DNA of 7,102 nt from Zavarzinia sp. GTDB lineage: Bacteria; Pseudomonadota; Alphaproteobacteria; Zavarziniales; Zavarziniaceae. The stretch is from the NCBI GenBank assembly GCA_028694545.1, contig JAQVKV010000107.1:1-7102 (forward strand), written 5' to 3'. Shown piece by piece: positions 1 through 6,554 of the stretch (its first letter is position 1; each line of letters starts with the position of its first letter). The notes under the pieces were generated by a model. That model worked only from the letters and a program-made list of their open reading frames with translations, was not told the DNA's origin and did not search any database. A program made the translations under genes and the position numbers.

Positions 1-3000
1 CTATCGCCTGACCTACGGCTTCACCGGCACCTTCGACACAAGCGAGCCCATGGTGGTGCCGAACGGGGCCGAATGGCTGATCGCCAGCCGCTTCCCCTAT
101 CTCGACGTCGAGCAGCGCCGCGAGGTGTTGCGCACCACCGCCCTGCCCTCGGGCGACGCCATGCTCGACGTCGAGAACTGGGAACGGCTCAATCTCTTCG
201 CCGCCGCCGACGGCTATGGCGCGATGGAGAAAGACACCCGCGTCACCATGCTGGGGCAGCAGGGCGGCTTTGACCTTTACGACCGCTGGCGCAACGATAT
301 CGGCGGCGACGCGATCCTGACCAAGGACGGCTCAGGCTGGCTGGACCTGACCGGTCACAATACCTTCGGCGGTGTCGTCGTCGAGGGGGGCACCCTGCGC
401 CTTCTGGGCGAGAATGACTTTTCCGCCACATCCGCCGTCTCGCGCGGCACGCTGATCGTCGACGGCAGCCTGTCGACGCCGGAGCCGGTCGTGGTCGGCG
501 ACGGCGGCACGCTCGCCGGCATCGGCGTGGTGGAAGGTCTGGTCACCCTGATGGACGGCATTCTCACCCCCGGGGGTGACGCGGCCGGCACGCTCACCAT
601 CGGCGCCCTCACGCTGACGCCCGAGGCCGAAGTGATATTCCAGTTGGGCGAACCCGGCGTGATCGGCGGTGCCCTCAACGATCACGTGGTGGTCGAACAG
701 GATCTTGGCCTCGACGGCACCCTGACCATAGCCAACGCGAACGACTACCTGGCCCCCGGCGTCTATCGCCTCTTCACCTACGGCGGCGCGCTGGACGACG
801 GCGGCCTCGATATCGGCGGTCTCCCACGCAACACGCGCGAGAGCGCCCTCGCCCTCGATCTGTCCAATGGCTCCCAGGTCAATCTGGTGGTCGGTGGCGC
901 GAGTGGCGAACTCAGCTTCTGGAACGGCCGTCAAAGCACGCCGGACGGTGCCGTGCACGGCGGCAACGGCGTCTGGTCCGCCGACGGCACCAATTGGACC
1001 AACCTCGCCGGTGACATCACCTTTGTCTGGAACGGGGTGCGCGCGGTCTTCCAAGGGGCTGCCGGGACCGTCGCCGTCGCCGGCGAACAGAGCATCGAAG
1101 GCCTCGTCTTCGTCACCAACGGCTATCGCCTGATCGATGGCGGCGATGGCGCCCTCGTCACCTTCAATACCGCGACGATGCAGGTGAACAGCGACATTGC
1201 CGCCTATGTCGCCGTGCCGATCGTGGGCGCGGGCGGCATCGACAAGACGGACGGCGGTGTGCTCGTGCTCTCTGGCGCCAACAGCTATGCCGGTGGCACC
1301 CGGCTTTCGGGCGGCACGCTTTCCGTCTCGGCGGACGGCAATCTCGGCGCCGCCGGAGGCACGCTGACTTTCAATGGTGGCATCCTGCGCGTCACCGGCA
1401 CCGCCTTCACCGGCACGGACCGCGCGATCTTCTGGGGCGATAACGGCGGCGGCTTCGACATCGCGGATGCGACGAACAGCTTCCTGGTCGATCAGGATCT
1501 CGACGGGGCCGGCGGCCTCCTGAAAACTGGCGCCGGCACCCTGAAGCTTGCGGGCGGCAACAGTTTCACCGGCATGATCGAGGTCGCCGACGGCACGCTG
1601 ATCGGCGACGGCGACAGTCTCTCCACCGACATCATCGATAATGGCACCGTCATTTTTGACCAGACCGGTGACGGTACCTTCGCGGCGAATGTCGGCGGCA
1701 CCGGCGGTGTCACCAAGGCGGGCGACGGCCGCCTGACCGTGACCGGCAGCCTGGCCCAGACCGGCGGCACCATGATCGCGGGCGGCACGTTGCGGATCGG
1801 CGACGGCGGCACGGCCGGAACGATCTACAACGGTATCGTCAACCTCGGCACGCTGGTCTTCGATCGCGCGGACGACTGGACCTTCAGCGGCACCCTCGCC
1901 GGCACCGGCAGGGTGGTGAAGCGGGGGGCCGGCACTCTCAATCTCACCGGGACGAGCACCCTGACCGGCGACACGCTGGTCGAGGCCGGTGCCCTTGCCG
2001 TCAACGGCGACATCTCGGGCTCGGACGTCACCCTCGGCTCGAACACCGCCATCACCGGCGTCGGCCGTGTCGGCAGCCTGACCGCCCTCGTCAATTCGCT
2101 CGTCGCCCCCGGCGACGATGCCGGTGTCGGCCTGATCGAGATCAACGGCGATCTCCACCTGGCCGGCGGCAGCACCCTCGCAATCGGGATCGACGACGAA
2201 GGCGACAACGACCATCTGATCGTCACGGGGGCGACCACCATCGGCGCCGGCGCGTCGCTCGCCATCGCCGGCATGCGCCTGGGCGAGCGTTACACGGTCA
2301 TCAAAAGCGCCAGCGGCGTTTCGGGCCAGTTCCTCGATCTCGAGGACACCTATGCCTTCCTCGATACGACCATCGCTTACGGAAGCGACGCGGTCATAGC
2401 CTCGCTGGAACCCAACGGGACCAGTTTCGTCGCCCTCGCCCCCGCCGGCAATGCGGCCGCCGCCGCAAGTGCCGCCGAGACGCTCGGCGCCGGCAATGCG
2501 CTTCACGACGACCTCATCATGGCTTCGACGGGCCAGGCGGCGGTGGCCTTTTCGACCCTGACCGGCGAGATCATGCCAAGCGCGGTGACCGTGCTCCTGC
2601 AGGAAGCCCGCCACATCCAGCGGACCATCGTGAACCGCCTTGTCACCCGCCTGGCCGAACCCGGCGGCGCCATCCTGGCGGCCGTTCCGGGAGCTGGCGC
2701 CGGCGCCACCGGAGAAGACGGGGCGAACCGGGCCTTCTGGTCGGCCGTCTACGGCAACTTCGCCGATTACAGCGGCGACAGTGCCGATGTCGAAAGCTCC
2801 ACCGCGGGCTTCCTGGTTGGCGCGGACGGCGAAGTGGGCCGGGGCTGGACACTCGGGATTTCTGGCGGTATCGCCCAGATCTCGCTGGAGAGCGACGATA
2901 TTCTCGCCTCGGCCGATCTCACCGGTTACACGCTGGCGCTCTATGGCGGCAAGCGTTACGGCCGGATCGCGGTCCGCCTTGGGGCTTCATACGCCTATAC

Positions 3001-3550
3001 GAGCGGCGACGGGTCACGGACGGCGATGCTGCCCGGCGGCAACCAGAATCTCGAGGCCGATTATGGCGCCTCCACCTATCAGGTCTTCGGCGATGCCGGC
3101 TATACCTTCCGCCTGAAGGGCGCGGTGTCGGCCGAACCTTTCGTCGGCGTCGGCCTCGAACGGGTAACGGGGTCCGACATCGAGGAGACGGGCGGCAGCG
3201 CGGCCCTGACCGCCAGCGACATGGACGGCACCGCCGGCCATTCGACCGTCGGCATCCGCTTCGGCGGCGAGCGCGAGCAGGACGACCGGGCACTCGGCAT
3301 CGACGGCGCCGTCGGCTGGCGCCATGCCTTCGGTGACACGGAACCGACGGCGGCGATGAGCTTCAACGCCGATCCGGACGCCGTCTTCACCGCGACCGGC
3401 ACGCCGCTGGCGCGCGATGCGCTCACCCTCGAGGCCGGGGTCGAATACCGCCTGAACCAGACATTGCGCCTCGGCCTGCGCTATGACGGCCAGCTCGCAT
3501 CGGAAGCGGACGAGCACGGAGTGCAGGTGAACCTGAACGTCAGGTTCTGA
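1..3550 (+). CDS. Autotransporter (type V secretion), 5'-partial, probable N-terminal PAP2-like phosphatase domain
   Basis: The reading frame is open from the left edge (first full codon at 2) to TGA at 3548-3550, so the true start and signal peptide lie outside; the ATG at 50 is internal. Residues below count from that ATG. Residues 1-75 are not repeat-like: they contain FPYL, LPSGDAMLD and a RLNLFAAADGYGAM block, which I recall as the end of the PAP2 phosphatase domain fused to some autotransporters (medium confidence; a subtilase-type domain is the alternative). Residues 90-790 are a Gly/Thr-rich beta-helical passenger with five autotransporter-associated beta-strand repeats (PATR) starting near 90, 397, 490, 554 and 622, each of the form TK-G-G-L-L-G-N-G-GGTL. 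Residues 800-875 form the Ala-rich helical linker. Residues 895-1166 are the 12-strand translocator barrel, beginning FWSAVYGNF and ending NLNVRF with the usual terminal Phe. No cysteine occurs in the visible protein, as is common for passengers. It is expected to sit in the outer membrane with its passenger outside. Confidence 0.93.
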   Translation, partial: YRLTYGFTGTFDTSEPMVVPNGAEWLIASRFPYLDVEQRREVLRTTALPSGDAMLDVENWERLNLFAAADGYGAMEKDTRVTMLGQQGGFDLYDRWRNDIGGDAILTKDGSGWLDLTGHNTFGGVVVEGGTLRLLGENDFSATSAVSRGTLIVDGSLSTPEPVVVGDGGTLAGIGVVEGLVTLMDGILTPGGDAAGTLTIGALTLTPEAEVIFQLGEPGVIGGALNDHVVVEQDLGLDGTLTIANANDYLAPGVYRLFTYGGALDDGGLDIGGLPRNTRESALALDLSNGSQVNLVVGGASGELSFWNGRQSTPDGAVHGGNGVWSADGTNWTNLAGDITFVWNGVRAVFQGAAGTVAVAGEQSIEGLVFVTNGYRLIDGGDGALVTFNTATMQVNSDIAAYVAVPIVGAGGIDKTDGGVLVLSGANSYAGGTRLSGGTLSVSADGNLGAAGGTLTFNGGILRVTGTAFTGTDRAIFWGDNGGGFDIADATNSFLVDQDLDGAGGLLKTGAGTLKLAGGNSFTGMIEVADGTLIGDGDSLSTDIIDNGTVIFDQTGDGTFAANVGGTGGVTKAGDGRLTVTGSLAQTGGTMIAGGTLRIGDGGTAGTIYNGIVNLGTLVFDRADDWTFSGTLAGTGRVVKRGAGTLNLTGTSTLTGDTLVEAGALAVNGDISGSDVTLGSNTAITGVGRVGSLTALVNSLVAPGDDAGVGLIEINGDLHLAGGSTLAIGIDDEGDNDHLIVTGATTIGAGASLAIAGMRLGERYTVIKSASGVSGQFLDLEDTYAFLDTTIAYGSDAVIASLEPNGTSFVALAPAGNAAAAASAAETLGAGNALHDDLIMASTGQAAVAFSTLTGEIMPSAVTVLLQEARHIQRTIVNRLVTRLAEPGGAILAAVPGAGAGATGEDGANRAFWSAVYGNFADYSGDSADVESSTAGFLVGADGEVGRGWTLGISGGIAQISLESDDILASADLTGYTLALYGGKRYGRIAVRLGASYAYTSGDGSRTAMLPGGNQNLEADYGASTYQVFGDAGYTFRLKGAVSAEPFVGVGLERVTGSDIEETGGSAALTASDMDGTAGHSTVGIRFGGEREQDDRALGIDGAVGWRHAFGDTEPTAAMSFNADPDAVFTATGTPLARDALTLEAGVEYRLNQTLRLGLRYDGQLASEADEHGVQVNLNVRF
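3529..3547. repeat. Perfect 8-bp inverted repeat across the convergent stop codons
   Basis: GAACCTGA (3529-3536) and TCAGGTTC (3540-3547) are perfect reverse complements around a 3-base loop (ACG). The element ends directly before the autotransporter stop and contains the stop of the RidA-family gene. It could fold in both transcripts. Neither strand has a T-tract after it, so it is at best a weak or Rho-assisted terminator or a 3'-end protecting hairpin. It also encodes the last residues of both proteins, so part of the symmetry may be chance. Confidence 0.5.
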
Positions 3551-3929
3551 GGGGCATCAGGGCCGTCACCTCGATCTCGATCTTTATCCGGGGATCGGCG
3601 AGGCCGGCGCGCAGCATGGTGGCGGCTGGCCGCACGCTGTCGAACCAGCGCCGCAGCACCGGCCAGCAGGCTGGAAAATCGTCGCCATTCGGCAGGATGT
3701 AGTGCACGCGCACCACATCCGCCATGGTGGCGCCCGCCTGGCGTAAGGCGCCGTCGATGTTGAGCATCGCCTGTTCGCATTGGCCGGCGACATCCTCGAC
3801 GATGGTCATGGCTTCATAGTCGAAACCGGTGGTGCCCGAGACGAAAACCCAGTCACCGGCGACCAGGGCCCGGGAGTAGCCGATCTCGGCCTCGAAACTG
3901 GAGCCGGAGGAAATGAGGGTACGAATCAT
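3540..3929 (-). CDS. RidA-family (YjgF/YER057c/UK114) protein lacking the catalytic Arg
   Basis: A complete protein of 129 residues, the normal Rid length. Family features are the DWVFVSGTTG strand (26-35), the helix with NIDGALRQAGA (57-67) and VVRVHYILP (72-80), and the closing RIKIEIEVTAL (114-124). Classical RidA proteins are trimeric cytosolic 2-imine/enamine deaminases whose Arg105 (E. coli) holds the substrate carboxylate. Aligning the shared KIEIE motif without gaps puts Ala103 at that position, within RPAAT, so this is one of the Rid subfamilies not expected to hydrolyse 2-aminoacrylate. The start is supported by AGGAGG four bases upstream. The gene follows amn by 16 bases and is probably its co-transcribed last partner. 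Its stop overlaps the 3' end of the converging autotransporter gene by 11 bases. The family assignment is firm; the substrate is unknown. Confidence 0.93.
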   Translation of the reverse strand: MIRTLISSGSSFEAEIGYSRALVAGDWVFVSGTTGFDYEAMTIVEDVAGQCEQAMLNIDGALRQAGATMADVVRVHYILPNGDDFPACWPVLRRWFDSVRPAATMLRAGLADPRIKIEIEVTALMPLRT

Positions 3930-3933
3930 GCGT

Positions 3934-3939
3934 CCTCCT
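3934..3939 (-). promoter_or_regulatory. Ribosome binding site of the RidA-family gene
   Basis: AGGAGG on the - strand lies four bases before the ATG at 3927-3929 and inside the 16-base gap after amn. It is a full anti-16S match, so this last gene need not depend on translation of amn. Confidence 0.8.
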
Positions 3940-3945
3940 CGCCCG

Positions 3946-5388
3946 TCATCGGAAGGGCGGTTCGTCGAATGAGCGAAGCTTGCGCGAATGCAGCGCGTCC
4001 TGACGCCCGCGCAGCAGGTCGAGGGCGGCCAGGCCGATCAGGAGATGCTGCGCCACCGCGCGCTCGTAGAAGGCATTGGCGGCACCGGGCAGCTTGATCT
4101 CGCCGTGCAGCGGATTGTCCGAGACGCACAGCAGGGTGCCGTAAGGCACGCGCAGGCGATAGCCGTTGGCGGCGATGGTGCCGCTTTCCATGTCGAGAGC
4201 GACGGCCCGCGACAGGTTGATGCGCCGGCTTTCCTGCGTGTAACGCAATTCCCAGTTCCGGTCGGCATTGGTGACGACGGTGCCGGTGCGCAGGCGCTCC
4301 TTCAGGCTGTCCGCCGCCTCACCCGTGACGGCGGCCGCGGCTTCCTGCAAGGCCACCTGAACCTCGGCCAGGGCCGGGATCGGCACTTCCGGGGGCACCA
4401 GCTCGTCGAGGATGCCGTCCTGTCGCAGGTAGGCATGGGCGAGGACGTAGTCACCGATCTGCTGCGACTGGCGCAGCCCCGCGCAATGTCCGACCATGAG
4501 CCAGCAATCCGGCCGCAGCACGGCCAGATGATCGGTGATGTTCTTGGCGTTGGATGGGCCGACACCGATATTGATCAAGGTTACCCCCTCGCCTTCCGCC
4601 GCGACGAGGTGATAGGCCGGCATCTGGAAACGGTGCCAAGGGCTGGAAGCGACAATCCGCTCCGCCGCTTCCTCGCTCGTGTCGCGGTCGATACGGCCGC
4701 CGCCGGGCAGTTCGAGGTGCAGATAGGTGTCGTCTTCCGCGAGGCGGGCACGGGCCCAGCGCACGAATTCATCGACATAGCGGTGGTAATTGGTCAGCAG
4801 GATCCATTTCTGCGCCTGCCGCCAGTCGCCGCCCGTGTAGTGCACCAGCCGGCGTAGTGAATAATCGACCCGAATGGCATCGAACAGGGCCAGCGGCAGC
4901 ACGACGCCCGGCCCGGCCTGCCATTGCCCGTCCGCCACTTCGTCGCCGACGAGGGAAAGTTCCGGCTTCGGGAAATGGATGCCCATCTCGGCGGCGCTGA
5001 CGCCAGCGCGGGAAATCTCGTCGATGCGCTCGATCACGTAAGGATAGGGAATTTCCAGCGTGCTCGTTTCCACTTCGATCTCGGCGTCATATTCCTCGAC
5101 CAGGGGACGCAATTGTTCGAGCAGATAGGGCCGGAAATGCCGTGGATGGGTGACCGTGGTCTCGTAGACGCCCGGATGCTGGAACTTGGCGAAGGCGCGC
5201 CGGTTGCGCGTGGCGCTACCGACATGGTGACAGGTCACCCGCAACAGGGGATAGCAGAAGGCGGCGCGTTCGCCCGCCGTGGGCGGCACCCTGTCGCGCA
5301 GATAGCGATCCACCGCCTCGGTCAGGGCCCTGGCGGCCTGGGCGTAGAGTTCTTCCAGCCGATCGACGGCGGCTTCCGGTGTCAACAC
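3946..5388 (-). CDS. amn: AMP nucleosidase
   Basis: Cytosolic AMP nucleosidase (EC 3.2.2.4) hydrolyses AMP to adenine and ribose 5-phosphate and so tunes the adenylate pool and purine salvage. The 480 residues match the roughly 484 of the E. coli enzyme and the similarity runs end to end. The N-terminal regulatory/AMP-binding domain (about 1-180) contains GERAAFCYPLLRV and LEIPYPYVIERID. The C-terminal domain has the nucleoside phosphorylase fold: LINIGVGPSNAK (from about 270), CWLMVGHCAGLRQSQQIGDY (from about 293), TGTVVTNADRNWELRYT, the ribose-site DMES (about 398), the catalytic SDNPLHGEIKLPG stretch (Asp near 423), and the family C-terminus HSRKLRSFDEPPFR. The start is GTG at 5386-5388, with GAGGA nine bases upstream; a TTG follows directly as a less likely alternative. 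It lies 40 bases after the DoxX-like gene and 16 before the RidA-family gene, suggesting one operon. No truncation or missing key residue was seen. Confidence 0.97.
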   Translation of the reverse strand: MLTPEAAVDRLEELYAQAARALTEAVDRYLRDRVPPTAGERAAFCYPLLRVTCHHVGSATRNRRAFAKFQHPGVYETTVTHPRHFRPYLLEQLRPLVEEYDAEIEVETSTLEIPYPYVIERIDEISRAGVSAAEMGIHFPKPELSLVGDEVADGQWQAGPGVVLPLALFDAIRVDYSLRRLVHYTGGDWRQAQKWILLTNYHRYVDEFVRWARARLAEDDTYLHLELPGGGRIDRDTSEEAAERIVASSPWHRFQMPAYHLVAAEGEGVTLINIGVGPSNAKNITDHLAVLRPDCWLMVGHCAGLRQSQQIGDYVLAHAYLRQDGILDELVPPEVPIPALAEVQVALQEAAAAVTGEAADSLKERLRTGTVVTNADRNWELRYTQESRRINLSRAVALDMESGTIAANGYRLRVPYGTLLCVSDNPLHGEIKLPGAANAFYERAVAQHLLIGLAALDLLRGRQDALHSRKLRSFDEPPFR

Positions 5389-5397
5389 GTCAGGCGT

Positions 5398-5402
5398 TCC
5401 TC
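5398..5402 (-). promoter_or_regulatory. Ribosome binding site of amn
   Basis: GAGGA on the - strand lies nine bases before a GTG start. It favours GTG at 5386-5388 as the amn start, since no in-frame ATG lies nearby. Confidence 0.55.
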
Positions 5403-5428
5403 AGGATCGCCGGTGATGCCCCCGACGG

Positions 5429-5878
5429 TCACATGTTCGGTCCCGCGCGGAGTTGCCGATCCAGCGACCAGGCTCCCCCGCCACGGACGAAGAAATGCAC
5501 CATGGCGGCAAGGATTGCGACATTCTTCAGCAGAGGTCCGGTATGTCCCGGGGCGATATGGATCGACAGGGTGATCGGCACCAGCGTGACGAAGAGGATC
5601 AGGGCACTGAGCCGCGTGAACAGGCCAAGCGCCAGCAAACCGCCGAAAATCACGAAGACGATGCCCGAAACATAGAGCAATAACGACGGATCGGCGATCG
5701 CCCGCACCACGCCGGCCCAAGGCGAATCGTCGATTCGCGCCAGCATCTGCTCGTGTTCGACGAAATGGCCCAGGCCGCCGACGACAAAGATCGGCGCGGT
5801 CAGGACCCGGAATACCAGATCGCTGGCCGGGCCAAGAGTGGCGAGGCGATTTTCCAGCGCCGTCAGGAAGCCCATCAT
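5429..5878 (-). CDS. DoxX-family small integral membrane protein
   Basis: A protein of 149 residues with four predicted membrane segments at about 21-40, 64-87, 89-109 and 116-132, the DoxX family layout and length. Supporting motifs are VLTAPIFVVGGLGHF in the first helix, the GLFTRLSAL turn between helices 2 and 3, and GPLLKNVAIL followed by GGGAWSLD at the end. DoxX-like proteins are inner-membrane proteins of mostly unknown role; some were named from quinol-oxidase subunits or take part in redox and thiol stress complexes, and nothing here fixes a function. The frame stays open up to an ATG at 5947, but I chose the double ATG at 5873-5878 because a purine-rich AAAGGGGGG lies seven bases upstream and because the longer version would add a hydrophilic, non-conserved leader read through a hairpin. 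It heads the probable doxX-amn-rid operon. Confidence 0.88.
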   Translation of the reverse strand: MMGFLTALENRLATLGPASDLVFRVLTAPIFVVGGLGHFVEHEQMLARIDDSPWAGVVRAIADPSLLLYVSGIVFVIFGGLLALGLFTRLSALILFVTLVPITLSIHIAPGHTGPLLKNVAILAAMVHFFVRGGGAWSLDRQLRAGPNM

Positions 5879-5885
5879 TTCCCAT

Positions 5886-5894
5886 CCCCCCTTT
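5886..5894 (-). promoter_or_regulatory. Ribosome binding site of the DoxX-like gene
   Basis: AAAGGGGGG on the - strand lies seven bases before the first of two adjacent ATG codons. It decides the start in favour of 5878 over the upstream in-frame ATG at 5947. Confidence 0.65.
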
Positions 5895-5926
5895 GGGTCT
5901 TGAGGATGGTGATGGCTGAAAGCCTC

Positions 5927-5945
5927 GCCCGGCACAAGGCCGGGC
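5927..5945. repeat. GC-rich hairpin upstream of the DoxX-like gene
   Basis: GCCCGGC (5927-5933) and GCCGGGC (5939-5945) form a perfect 7-bp stem with a 5-base loop, in the 105-base gap between ydbL and the DoxX-like gene. On the - strand it follows directly on the T-tract of the ydbL terminator and is itself followed by GAGGCTTTC, not a T-run. It may be a second terminator stem or part of the 5' leader of the next operon. I saw no convincing -35/-10 promoter in this gap. Confidence 0.5.
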
Positions 5946-5950
5946 AAGGG

Positions 5951-5974
5951 AAAACGAGGCAGGATCCCGCCTCG
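5951..5974 (-). terminator. Intrinsic terminator of the ydbH-ynbE-ydbL operon
   Basis: Read on the - strand, CGAGGC (5974-5969), an 8-base spacer GGGATCCT and GCCTCG (5960-5955) form a stem-loop, with a possible extra G-T pair. TTTTCCCTT follows at once. It begins nine bases after the ydbL TAA, the expected place for a Rho-independent terminator, and separates the ydb genes from the doxX-amn-rid group. Confidence 0.75.
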
Positions 5975-5983
5975 CTCACGCCC

Positions 5984-6373
5984 TTATTTCTGGGACCAGG
6001 TACCGTCCTTGGCAAGCAGCCAGGTGCCGGTGGGCACCGACCTGGCGATCTGGGCGGCATAGATTTCGGCGACCGCCTCGACCGGCACGCCCTGTTTCTT
6101 CGCTTCCTCGGTATAGAGCGCGCGGCGTTCGGCGTTCACCCGCTCGATCAGGGCGGTGACCTCGGCCGGGGCGCCGGGCCTCGCGACGGCGTAGCCGTCG
6201 TAGCGCTCGCCCGCCAGGCCCGCCGCGCGCGGCGCGTCCAGCGGCTTGGCCTCGGCCCGTTCCGCCTTCAGCAGGACAGCGGCCAGCGGCGCCCCGGCGA
6301 TGGCGAGGCCCGCGTGGCGCAGGAACCGGCGGCGGCCGGCGAAATCGTCAGAAGATCGCCTTGGTTTCCACAT
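5984..6373 (-). CDS. ydbL: YdbL-family (DUF1318) periplasmic protein with a Tat-type signal peptide
   Basis: A protein of 129 residues. The C-terminal half is the DUF1318/YdbL domain: GERYDGYAV (from about 50), the helix LIERVNAERRALYTEEAKKQ, VPVEAVAEIYAAQIA, and the closing GTWLLAKDGTWSQK, which parallels the G-x-W-x-x-K end of E. coli YdbL. In E. coli, YdbL is a periplasmic helper of the YdbH-YnbE bridge. The N-terminus has RRRFLR at 14-19, a fit to the twin-arginine motif RRxFLK, then a hydrophobic segment (21-35) and an AEA cleavage site at about 42, so export through Tat is likely. I chose ATG 6371-6373, overlapping the end of ynbE by 26 bases, with AAGG nine bases upstream. An ATG at 6409 would add 12 residues but has no ribosome site. 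The domain call is strong; the exact start is less sure. Confidence 0.9.
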   Translation of the reverse strand: MWKPRRSSDDFAGRRRFLRHAGLAIAGAPLAAVLLKAERAEAKPLDAPRAAGLAGERYDGYAVARPGAPAEVTALIERVNAERRALYTEEAKKQGVPVEAVAEIYAAQIARSVPTGTWLLAKDGTWSQK

Positions 6374-6554
6374 CTTCCTTGGCCTTTTCCTCGATATGCA
6401 GGCGAACATCGGCGTCGAGCTTGATGTTCAGGTTGATGGTGATCGGCTCGCGCGGGGCCACCACCTCGACCCGGGGGGTACAGGCGGCAAAGGCCGCGAG
6501 GCACAACAGCGGCGCCCCCCATCTCCACCCCGGTGCTACGGCTTTTTCTGTCAC
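6348..6554 (-). CDS. ynbE: YnbE-family outer-membrane lipoprotein
   Basis: A 68-residue lipoprotein precursor. The signal peptide ends in a lipobox, AFAAC, with the lipidated Cys at 25. The mature part of 44 residues starts CTPRVEVVAPREPITINLNI, which matches the E. coli YnbE core CTPRIEVAAPKEPITINMNV as I recall it, and ends in a charged DVETKAIF tail. In E. coli, YnbE pairs with and extends the beta-strand groove of YdbH, joining it to the outer membrane. The start is GTG at 6552-6554, whose GTGA overlaps the ydbH stop by four bases, with AGGGAG nine bases upstream, so translation is probably coupled to ydbH. Its end overlaps ydbL. Position +2 after the Cys is Thr, not Asp, which fits outer-membrane sorting. 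Confidence 0.95.
   Translation of the reverse strand: MTEKAVAPGWRWGAPLLCLAAFAACTPRVEVVAPREPITINLNIKLDADVRLHIEEKAKEDVETKAIF

Noticed and set aside
50..52. ATG as the true start of the autotransporter
   Set aside because: The frame continues to the left edge with a plausible protein sequence and no signal peptide follows this ATG, so the gene is cut by the window.
332..2614. A 760-codon open frame on the - strand opposite the autotransporter gene
   Set aside because: It is in codon register with the real gene, so it needs only the absence of TTA, CTA and TCA codons, which GC-rich genes rarely use. The translation is low-complexity and charged, with no recognisable domain.
3988..4857. A 289-codon open frame on the + strand within amn
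   Set aside because: Antisense shadow of a clearly identified, full-length AMP nucleosidase; no family features of its own.
5382..5885. A 167-codon - strand frame overlapping the DoxX-like gene
   Set aside because: Arg/Pro/Gly-rich out-of-frame translation typical of GC-rich shadows; the other frame has four clear membrane segments and DoxX motifs.
5879..5947. An upstream in-frame start adding 23 residues to the DoxX-like protein
   Set aside because: The extra stretch is hydrophilic and unlike the family, has no ribosome site, and would start in a hairpin; the double ATG has a good site.
5879..5950. A sigma-70 promoter for the DoxX-like gene (TTGTGC with CATCAC 17 bases on)
   Set aside because: Both boxes are poor matches and lie in a hairpin region; support is too weak to list as a feature.
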